From Heterotrichella gracilis (Eukaryota; Sar; Xanthophyceae; Tribonematales; Xanthonemataceae): a stretch of 29,171 nucleotides of DNA. The stretch covers positions 1 through 29,171 of the forward strand of contig JAULBX010028416.1 of NCBI GenBank assembly GCA_032358255.1, given 5' to 3'. The notes beneath the pieces are model-generated. The model saw only the letters and a program-made list of their open reading frames with translations, made no database searches and was not told the DNA's origin. The first letter of the stretch is position 1; each line of letters begins with the position of its first letter. The position numbers and the translations under genes are program-made. This document shows positions 21,801 through 29,171 of the stretch, piece after piece.

Positions 21801-24398
21801 CAGTCATTTTCAACGGCGCTTTTTCAAGTGCAGCAGCAATGCAAAGCCGCATGTTGGTGCTTGACATTCCCCCCCCCTATTGTCAAACTTCATCGCATTG
21901 ATAAGTGTAAGCAACAACTAATGATGTGCCAATGCAGGGAGAGCCCCTGTACAAGTCGAGTGTGAAGACCAACAAGCACTCAGACCCAGTGTGGGAGATC
22001 CACTGGCAGGCAAGTACCCATCACCATTGCCTAGCATATACCACCATCAATTGAACAGCACTCCTGCCATGCATACATCACTGACATTGTTATAACAGGA
22101 ATCGCGACACTGAAGACCCAGTACGTGCCAACTGCTTGGCCAGAGCATGTACTAGGCACTGGCAATAGTGTGCTGACAATGCGCACAATTGTGCAGGAGG
22201 GTGACGCACTGGCGCAGCTGCAATTCAGCAGTATCAGTAGCGATGGGCGGGTGGTGCTTTGGAGCATGAGCAAGAGCGAGCTGTCTTACCAAGACATGAT
22301 ACACCTCAGGATTGCCGTCCCAATCAAGGGGTATGTATGCATGCCACAAGATAGTTTTATCCTTATATTTATTTGCTGTCAGAAATGTCTGTGTACATGG
22401 TGCATTTTGAACGCAGCCCAATAACAGCTCTGTTCAAGATTCTCTGGGAACCAGAATGTTTTTGCCTTCATGCGTAAACCCACACAATCATGATGGCTGC
22501 CTTCATACAAAAGCTGTATAGAACCGTCATCGGTGTTTACATTACCGCCACCGCCATGTTTATGAATGCTGGAAAGTCCCAGGTTTTACCAATCCCCTGT
22601 GCAGTGCTGAAGTGGATCACGACCCAGATGACGAGCCTGTGTTTGGAAACCTGGCTGCAGGTTGCTGCTTTGACTTCAACAAGGTGCGCATGTATAATTG
22701 CTCCTAAGTATTCTGATAGTCTGTCCTTCAAAGGATCAATCGATTGTTGCACATGATCCGGTTCAACATGTGTGCATCCTGCATAGACCAACAGGCACAG
22801 TCATCAATATTGAGTGTGCACAACCCATGAAAAGTATTCACTTACTTCTAACAGTAACTACATGCGTTCCATCAATACAGCCTGATTAGCAGGCAGTACT
22901 ACATGCATTGAGCCAACCAGCCCTGTCCTGGCCCTGTACACACCATACCTCTGCGCGGGCGGTGTCAATGCAGCTAAATCACGTAATGCCGTAAAAATGG
23001 GCATTGTAATATGCTGCACAAGTCTGCCCACTGAACAATGTTTCCCTGCAGGTTCACGACCATCTGTACCTTGTGGGGACCCTAGAGGGTTTTATCCACA
23101 AGTGCTCCACTGCATATGACTCCGCCTACCTGGAGACGTACGAGAGGCACGAGATGCCTGCCTACACCGTGAGGTGGAATCCCTTCCACCCGCGGGTGTT
23201 CTTGTCGGCCAGTGCAGACTGGACTGTGCGCCTGTGGGATGACGCAAAGCGGAAGGTAGGTGGACCAATTGTCTTGAAAAAAGGGATGCCACCCAAAAGG
23301 GGTAGTGTCGTATATCTGCCATGCATGCTGCAGCCTGTCCAAGGCAGATCCGCATCTATGCAGATTTTACCTTGTTGTAAAATGTGCAGCGCTTAACTCA
23401 GTGGCTAGCAAGCAGTAACCCTTGAGATTATATATTACAAAGAGTACATACCATGCATGCCCTGTTGACAGCCAGAACAAATCCTCACATTCACATCAAG
23501 ACTGGATTGTTTGCATTTTGTTTCTGAACCACATCCCTGCGCATGCTGCACCTGCGCATTCGTGCAATACTGGCTTGGAAATGGCTATAAGGTTTTCCAT
23601 TTTCACTTGCAGGCAATGATGACTTTCGACCTGAGGACATCCGTGACCGATGTGTCCTGGGCGCCCTACTCCTGCACAGTGTTTGCCGCCGCAACAGACG
23701 ACGGGCGGGTGCACGTGTTCGACCTGGCGGAGGACAAGACTGGGCCCATGTGCGAGCAGAAGGTGGTCAAGAAGTCAAAGCTGACAAAGATCGCCTTCAA
23801 CCCACAGCACCCAATCATCCTGGTTGGCAATGAAAAGTGCGTTTGCACCACTGCTGCATTTGGTGTATTACATCCTCCAATAGGGCGCTACAGCAATATT
23901 TTCCTTTGACTCTCTACTTGTCAAAATTCTCCAGGGCAGCAATACCCTCTTTCCACGACCCACATAAAACCCTACTCAAGGGCATCTTGTGGGTAACTGT
24001 GCGGGTTAGAACCGTTCTAACCCGCACAGTTGCAGCAATTGTGTACATACGTCATCCCAACATAGCCACTTCGTTCGAGAGGGATTGGATGCTGGCATTT
24101 TTTTTATAATACTGGCAATAGCATTGAGGCACTGTCTACATTGTGTTGCACTGGAGTGTGCAGCACGTCAGCAATTAAATTTCGCACGCTGACAACACTT
24201 TTTCCTTTTACTTGCAGGGGCACTGTGACGTGTCTGAAGCTGTCGCCCAACCTGCGCAAGTCGCTGCGGAATGACACGGGCGAAGTGGACAAGGCGGGCG
24301 AGATTGCCAAGCTGGACAAGGTGCTGGAGATCGCCCTGAAGAACGTGATGTTTGATGAGATGGCAAGCGATTCAGAGGCTGAGAGCCTTGGCGGCTGA
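18808..24398 (+). CDS. DNAI1: Outer-arm axonemal dynein intermediate chain 1 (IC78/ODA9 type)
   Basis: Twelve exons: 18808-18840, 19117-19230, 19646-19915, 20126-20470, 20781-21132, 21474-21568, 21938-22009, 22197-22330, 22605-22683, 23052-23255, 23613-23836, 24218-24398. The sum is 2103 nt, 700 residues, close to the usual length of about 700. The protein is a WD-repeat intermediate chain that anchors outer dynein arm heavy chains and light chains on the axoneme. The family signature ILTANNP-like motif appears as VLTANNPLAPKNI near residue 80. Residues about 185-235 carry NQFNFAERA, a QTQT light-chain (LC8-type) binding motif, and QYEIYMAYVED. WD repeats follow from about residue 330: GVMCLTFHPQ, SDPVWEIHWQ, SSDGRVVLWS, SADWTVRLWD, TDDGRVHVFDL. 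The C-terminus has LSPNLRKS. The intron after exon 7 uses a GC donor. The gene is divergent from a PIH1 dynein-assembly factor gene. Confidence 0.95.
22857..22920 (+). repeat. Dispersed repeat, family B copy 2 (dynein IC intron)
   Basis: Lies in the intron 22684-23051. Shares CTACATGCGTTCCATCAA, ACAGCCTGATTAGCA, ACATGC and CCAACCAG with copy 1, with a few substitutions. Confidence 0.85.
23995..24031. repeat. Perfect 18-bp inverted repeat with 1-nt centre
   Basis: The arms 23995-24012 and 24014-24031 are exact reverse complements around a single C at 24013. It lies in the last intron (23837-24217) of the dynein IC gene and would form a long hairpin or cruciform. Confidence 0.95.
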
Positions 24399-25330
24399 TG
24401 GGTGGGGCGTAGTCAATAGTGACTCCATGCAGCAGCAGGTTGCAAGGTGCAGTCACAGGAATCCAGAGCCCTATTGGATGTCCTGCAGTGCTGCTGATGA
24501 TGATGCTATCGCTAGCCGGCAAAAAAGCTGTCATTTGTTGGATTTGACAGCATACTCTGTGGTTATGACGGATAACCATAATGACGGATAAAAATGCCAT
24601 TTGATAACATTTACCCGATTTCGAGTTGCAAATTCTGCCCTGCACAACTTACTGAATCATAGAAACATGTCCGCTCATTGAGATTTTTGGGTTGCAGAAG
24701 TTGTGGAACCCAGGCGGGCGCCCTCCAGCACTAGCCAGGCTGGGTTGCGTTGATTTTCTAAACGCTCACGTGGAACTGTACATTGCCATGGAGGTGAACG
24801 CATTCATCGCAAATTGCAACAAGCATGGAGGCATGCCTCCACCGCTGTCTTTTCATCCGATTGCAGCGTATGATACTGGCAGTGTCTCAGGCAGCCAGGG
24901 TACAATGGAGTAGTTTTCTGTGCCACTTGAATTTATAACTGGCTAGTATTTTATTCCAGCAAAATAATGTTGTCCATTAATGGGTCACGGTAGTGACACT
25001 CACAATGTGAGACACATGCCTCAAAGCCTGCAAACCAAAGGCACGCACGGTTTCTTTATAACTTGCTTTAACCCTTCAGGTGTGCAATCCCTGTGTAAAC
25101 GCTTGAGACGGCGTCAACAACCTAATTGGGCATATGCATGCATGCATGTTGACCCAGTGTTTTCCAAACCCTTCAAAGCAGTGGCAGCAGCCATACGATA
25201 TTCCAAAGTATGAATCAGATTAAAATGGTGGACGTTTGTTGTCGTCAACACCACTGTAGCGAGAACAGCTGCCTATGCAACGTTTGCAGGCACGCGGAAC
25301 AGGCACCCTGCACTTTTTAACCAACACTCG
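24399..25330. other. Intergenic region between dynein IC and SET genes
   Basis: Presumed 3' UTR of the dynein gene followed by the promoter of the SET gene. No clear coding segment; a TGCA tandem lies near 25135-25148. Confidence 0.5.
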
Positions 25331-25899
25331 ATGTCAGAGGCTACCCAACCACTCCCTTCAGAACCCACCACTCCCCCGACAAAGGTTATTGACATCCAGT
25401 ACAGCGAGGAGAGGAGAGGCAGAGGTGAGTGGCAGGTGTACACCAGCCCACAACACAGAGCCAGTCACAACAGTGCCCAACACTGTTTTGCTCTGTAGGC
25501 GTTGTCGCTGCTCAGGATATTACCAAGGGGTTGCTGGTGGAGACCTCCCACTGCATACTGGTGCCTGCCCAAGAATACAGAGAGCACGCCAGGCTGACCG
25601 TCTTTGAACACTACCTCTTCAAGAGCAGGAATGGCGACATGCTCTTGGCACTTGGGCTGGGTTCCCTCTTCAACCATAGCCGCCAGCCAAACCTCGACTA
25701 CAAGATAGATTATGATGCCCAGGTCATCCGCTACTTTGCGGCACGGGACATCCAGCAGGGCGAGGAACTGTTCATCTACTATGGAGCCAACCTGTGGTTT
25801 GAGGATGGCAACCAACTGCCAAGTGCAGGCGCTGTGAGCCCCATGCACGAGGGGATGGATGACCCAGACTTGTTCCTGAGTGGCTTACAGTTAAACTAG
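25331..25899 (+). CDS. Small SET-domain protein
   Basis: Two exons, 25331-25424 and 25499-25899, joined in phase 1 by a 74-bp GT-AG intron, give 164 residues. The SET fold is nearly the whole protein: RGRGVVAAQDITKG (about 29-42), LGSLFNHSRQPN with the NHS motif at 90-92 (AdoMet/active-site pseudoknot), ARDIQQGEELFIYYG (113-127) and a following WF. These are the conserved methyl-donor and catalytic motifs of SET lysine methyltransferases; the histone or non-histone substrate cannot be inferred. No pre-SET or post-SET cysteine clusters are visible. The frame stays open upstream to a possible acceptor at 25288-25289, so an additional 5' exon is possible; ATG 25331 is the simplest start. An AATAAA lies 11 nt past the stop at 25910-25915. 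The gene is tandem to the dynein gene and convergent with the Tudor/PWWP-like gene. Confidence 0.8.
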
Positions 25900-25909
25900 C
25901 ACTTTGCAG

Positions 25910-25915
25910 AATAAA
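25910..25915 (+). terminator. AATAAA polyadenylation signal of the SET gene
   Basis: The hexamer begins 11 nt after the TAG stop of the SET-domain gene and is followed by a T-rich run. This is a canonical eukaryotic signal, though many chlorophytes use TGTAA instead. Confidence 0.4.
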
Positions 25916-26507
25916 CCACTTTTTTCACACTGGCATTTTTTCTAACTCCGTTCTTAATGCACGCCCTTGTGTCACATATAAAAAAGTCCCCTGGGGCAGA
26001 CATAGAAATATTGATTGAAACAGTTTTCTTGTGTAGTTAATCAAACAGTTCTCTAGTGTTGTACAGGTTGTAGTGCAGCATTGACTGAAACGCTAATCAC
26101 AGCGATCTTGTTGCAAAAAAAAAATTCCGTTGCACTGGGACTGTCCAATAAAAGCTGGCCATGTTATTGTCCCACCAGAACCTTCCAGGACTGCCAAGCC
26201 AAGGGCCCAACCTGGCATCCAGAGAACAAGCAAATCCCTTGTGAAAATCAGGGACCGCCCAACAGTGCGCACGTTGCTAGATTAACCTGACCCAGAAAAT
26301 TCCAGTGGCACACACTTTCTGTGGCACTGTATTAAAACACAAGGACATGCTGATAAACTGCCAATGAGTTTTTAGCCAACGTTGAATTAACAACACAGGC
26401 CCCAATAAACAATGCCTAACTGTTCAGCAATTTTAAGTTCAAAACTCACGATGCCTCCTTCCCAACGGGAACGTCGACACGTTCATGCATGCGTTGCGCT
26501 GGCTGGG
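25916..26507. other. Convergent intergenic region between SET and Tudor/PWWP-like genes
   Basis: AT-rich, with a poly-A run near 26117-26125. No gene was recognised. Confidence 0.5.
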
Positions 26508-27450
26508 CTACACAGCCACTGGGGGCTTCTGCGACTGGATGTCAACCAGCACCGCAGCTGCAAACTGGTCTGTAGCTTGCCCAGTGGTTTGGCTGGCGCA
26601 GGTCCGTCCAGTGCTCTTCATTTCCAGCAGCCACTTCTGGACCTCGCCGATCGGCAGCCAGTACAGCGTCCCGTCCTCCACAAACTTGACTGTCACTGCC
26701 CCCTTGTGGCTCGCGTCCTTCTTCTTTATCACCCCCCGGTAATACATCTCGGGGATGTCCACACCAAAGACGTGGGCTGGGATGTCCACCTGCACAAAGG
26801 ACAGGGCACTAGGCAGGACAAGTCTGAGTGGGGCAAGCAAGAGGCCTGGGTCAGGACAACAAGGGGCCGAACAGCGCTGTCAACCACTGTGAAAACAGCA
26901 CACCAGCAGTTAAAAACGTCATGTCTCCACATATTTTCAGGAACCAACCACACGCCTGTTTTCCCTCCTCAAACATGTTCACCCGGTGGGTTTCACTCCC
27001 ATATGCACAACTCACCGTTCTCCCGATCAGGTCCGTCACGCCCTCAAGCTGCTGCCCCTCATGCCCGCCCTTGGAAGCACCAGCCGAATCACCCGTGGTG
27101 GAGTTGCGCCTGCTGCTGGAGCTGGAAACCTCTGCCGCGCCACTGGCCTGGCTGCCTGACAGCTGGCGCTGCTGGGACTGGCCAGTCGGGTGCTGGGCGT
27201 CCCTGGGATGGCCCTCGTAAAACTGGTAGCAGCTTTGCTCGCTGTCGCTGGGTGATGGGGAGGGCTGTGGTGCGGGCTGGGTGGCTGGCGGTGACGCGCG
27301 CTTCCTTTTCAGGCCCACCAGGCCTTCCACCGCACATTGGCTGGGGTTGGAGGCAGTGCGCTTCAGCGTGCGGGTGCCGGCAGCCCTGGCAGCAGCGGTG
27401 TGGTGGTGCGCTGCTGGCATGGCGGTTTTGAGTTCCGGTTGAGCAGACCC
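26508..27450 (-). CDS. Nuclear protein with Tudor/PWWP-like C-terminal module, 5' end unresolved
   Basis: Two exons are supported on the minus strand: 27450-27016 (acceptor TTGCAG, donor GTGAGT) and 26789-26508 (acceptor TTTGTGCAG, stop TAG at 26510-26508), both phase 0. An internal ATG at 27420 would give 228 residues; an upstream exon joining at 27450 is equally possible. The N-terminal part is Ala/His-rich, then contains a KRKR basic cluster (about residue 39, likely nuclear import) and a Ser/Gln/Pro-rich stretch with polyserine. From about residue 128 an LIGRTVDIPAHVFG-YYRGVI-VKFVEDGTLYWLP-VQKWL pattern resembles small beta-barrel chromatin readers (Tudor, PWWP). I do not recognise the exact family. 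A reader role near the SET gene is inference only. Confidence 0.6.
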
Positions 27451-28200
27451 CTGCAACACAGGTGGAGGCGGTGGTTAAGCCAAGTGGCAGTTCTGCAACA
27501 TCGAGGGAGTCTGGTGTGCGGGGCGAAGCTCCGCCCACGCAAGGGGCAGGAATCCTGCTGTAAATCGTGTAATACCACAATTAAAACTATGGGACGCCAG
27601 GAAGGGCGCATGGGTGGTTGTTGGTGTTGTGGCCTTCCAAAAGATGTTTGCAAAGTATGTCATGGCTTAAACACAGAGGTAAACTGGAAACAGCGTAAAA
27701 GTTGCAGCGTGTGCAGCAACACACCAAAAAACTATTAGAGCGCGTTATTCCCAACAGCTTGAACCAGCAGTCCTTTCTGCCTTCTTTGGCGAAAAATCCA
27801 TGTATGGCTGTTGGCACTCCTCGCACCGATTGTTGCCTAACGCGTCCCGAGTCAGCACGATGGCCACGCAAACATGCAAGGTATCAATATTTAAGTCTCG
27901 CACCAGCACCTGCGGCTAAACAGACTCGCGCACTGTGCTGAACCGACTGTGCAACGCAAAGCCCTTCCAGAACCATCGATGTTGTGGATTTGACCGGAGA
28001 CCGTCCGGGATGACTAGATGATGACGGTGACGATGAAACACTCGGGAAACCCGTCACCACATCTATCTCTTCACTGCTGACACTGCTTACCTGATAGCTC
28101 TCCTGGTGGCAAAACGCTTGAAGGTCTCCCCCACCAAAGCGTGTCAAAAGGTCTCAAACGCGTGAGGGACCCAACCCCCTCTTCACACGCCTCTCCTCAC

Positions 28201-28351
28201 ACCTCGAGAACGCCGCACAAGGACTTCGACCAGCCCCTGAAAGCTTTTCGAAGGGCTGCAGCAGCTGCCCTGTGGCCGCGCTGAGCTGCTACAGGATCCA
28301 AGGTCTTAAGCTGGGTGTGCGGCAATTTCGCGGCTCGTGGCAGGCGTGACG
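28201..28351 (-). CDS. Possible coding exon, perhaps 5' part of the Tudor/PWWP-like gene
   Basis: On the minus strand a TTTGCCACCAG acceptor is followed by an open, Ala/Arg/Leu-rich frame (for example AAALRKAFRGWSKSL) that ends at a GT|GTGAGG donor. The segment is GC-rich relative to its AT-rich flank beyond 28560. A further short exon (28152-28093, ending TCAG|GTAAGC) could follow across a 48-nt intron. I could not chain these to the exon at 27450 in phase, so membership is a guess. Confidence 0.28.
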
Positions 28352-29116
28352 CTGGTGGCAAACGGCAAGAAAGATGTTAGGCAGATGGTTGGCAAAATTG
28401 CGGCACAAGCTGTGAACCAGCAGCGATGACAAGCCTAGCACCGTGACTTGGACTGGACGCGTTAATAAAGCCTATGGCTGCCTTCCAGAGCTTTTATGCG
28501 AGTCGCACCAACCGAAGTCTTATATCCAGAGAGGGCGCCACCTGGCGCGTGTCCAGGGGGGAATAACAGGTAAAAAGTGCACACAAAATTCAAATTAACG
28601 ATTTTATTATTATTATTATTATTATTTGAATCACGGTGTTTAAAATAAAACAGATAACATTCACATTAACGCAAATGATTGTATATTCTTTTCATCGTTG
28701 ACAAGATTTTCACTCAGGCAGCGGGTATGAACACACCACACAATCTCTTGTGTCATAGAACGATTGCAATATATATGGATTTTCATGGTACTACGGGCAG
28801 TTACCTATCGCCGTCAGTCCATCACCAGTGATCGCGGATGCCATGCCATGCCACACTCCCACATACAACTCCCAAGCGCATCAGTGTGTGGGTCAAGCAC
28901 ATCATCGCCCCCGCTCAAGTGGTTGCTCAGCCCCCGCCCACTCCCACATGCACCTCTCCCATCGCCAGGTGGCAGCGCCACAGACGCTCCAGGTCAGCCA
29001 GACGTGGGCGCCCCACCCTGCACATGTGATCCAAATCAGCCAGACCGGGGCACCCAACCCTGCACAGATGCACTCCAACAAGCCACGTCGGACATAATTA
29101 GTTAGTTAGTTAGTTA
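28352..29116. other. AT-rich end of the window
   Basis: Contains the ATT microsatellite. Overlapping plus-strand ORFs at 28764-29105 are Pro/His/Ser-rich (for example HSHMHLSHRQ) without a recognised domain; they could be part of an exon of the next gene but lack clear support. Confidence 0.4.
28597..28626 (+). repeat. ATT trinucleotide microsatellite
   Basis: An uninterrupted ATT array in an AT-rich noncoding stretch. Confidence 0.9.
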
Positions 29117-29119
29117 GTT
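29096..29119 (+). repeat. TTAG tetranucleotide array
   Basis: About six TTAG units directly abut the family B repeat near the window end. Confidence 0.9.
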
Positions 29120-29171
29120 ACATGCATTCCAGCAAAATAGCCAGATTAGCAGTCAGTCTTGCACATGCGGC
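29117..29171 (+). repeat. Dispersed repeat, family B copy 3, cut by the window edge
   Basis: TTACATGCATTCCAGCAA, ATAGCCAGATTAGCA and GCACATGCGGC align with copies 1 and 2. It is immediately preceded by a TTAG tetranucleotide array at about 29096-29119. Confidence 0.8.

Noticed and set aside
1..29171. CRISPR arrays, bacterial operons, prophage or insertion sequences
   Set aside because: No regular spacer arrays, ribosome-binding-site-led operons, transposase motifs or terminal inverted repeats typical of IS elements; the intron-rich genes are eukaryotic.

Overview
The window looks like nuclear DNA of a flagellated green alga (Chlorophyta). The genes are split by many short to medium GT-AG introns, coding exons are markedly richer in G+C than the DNA around them, and introns carry scattered TTTAGGG/CCCTAAA (plant/green-algal telomere-type) repeats. 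Two neighbouring genes encode parts of the ciliary dynein pathway, so the organism makes motile flagella. The genus cannot be fixed from the sequence alone. All gene models below are reconstructed from ORFs, splice signals and phase bookkeeping; none has transcript support here.

Layout. (1) 1-5600 is gene-poor: fragments of two unrecognised minus-strand genes (a C-terminal membrane segment at 827-1365 and a coiled-coil protein at 3122-4457), a possible orphan exon at 1852-2083, a dispersed repeat family and telomere-like tracts. (2) 5628-13601, plus strand: a 13-exon gene for a predicted 1253-residue protein. It has an N-terminal MGCGAS acylation signal, a CaMKK/SnAK(GRIK)-type kinase domain, and a cyclic-nucleotide-binding (CNB) fold interrupted by about 500 residues of Pro/Ser/Thr-rich sequence. 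(3) 15214-18242, minus strand: a nine-exon, 458-residue PIH1-domain protein, a dynein-assembly co-chaperone family. (4) 18808-24398, plus strand: a twelve-exon, 700-residue outer-arm axonemal dynein intermediate chain (DNAI1/IC78/ODA9 type). (5) 25331-25899, plus strand: a two-exon SET-domain protein. (6) 26508-27450, minus strand: a Ser-rich, putatively nuclear protein with a C-terminal Tudor/PWWP-like module, 5' end unresolved, perhaps extending to an exon near 28201-28351.

The PIH1 gene and the dynein intermediate-chain gene are divergent, with start codons only 565 bp apart. A client and a likely assembly factor may therefore share a regulatory region; that gap holds three exact CGTGACG heptamers.

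The most unusual signal is in the kinase gene. In four of its twelve introns the last part of the upstream exon, in three cases with its 5' splice site, is repeated downstream inside the intron (two to four copies in all). The copies are commonly separated by telomere-like G-rich sequence. This 'echoed splice donor' pattern looks like intron growth by tandem duplication across the exon-intron junction and is the observation most worth checking.
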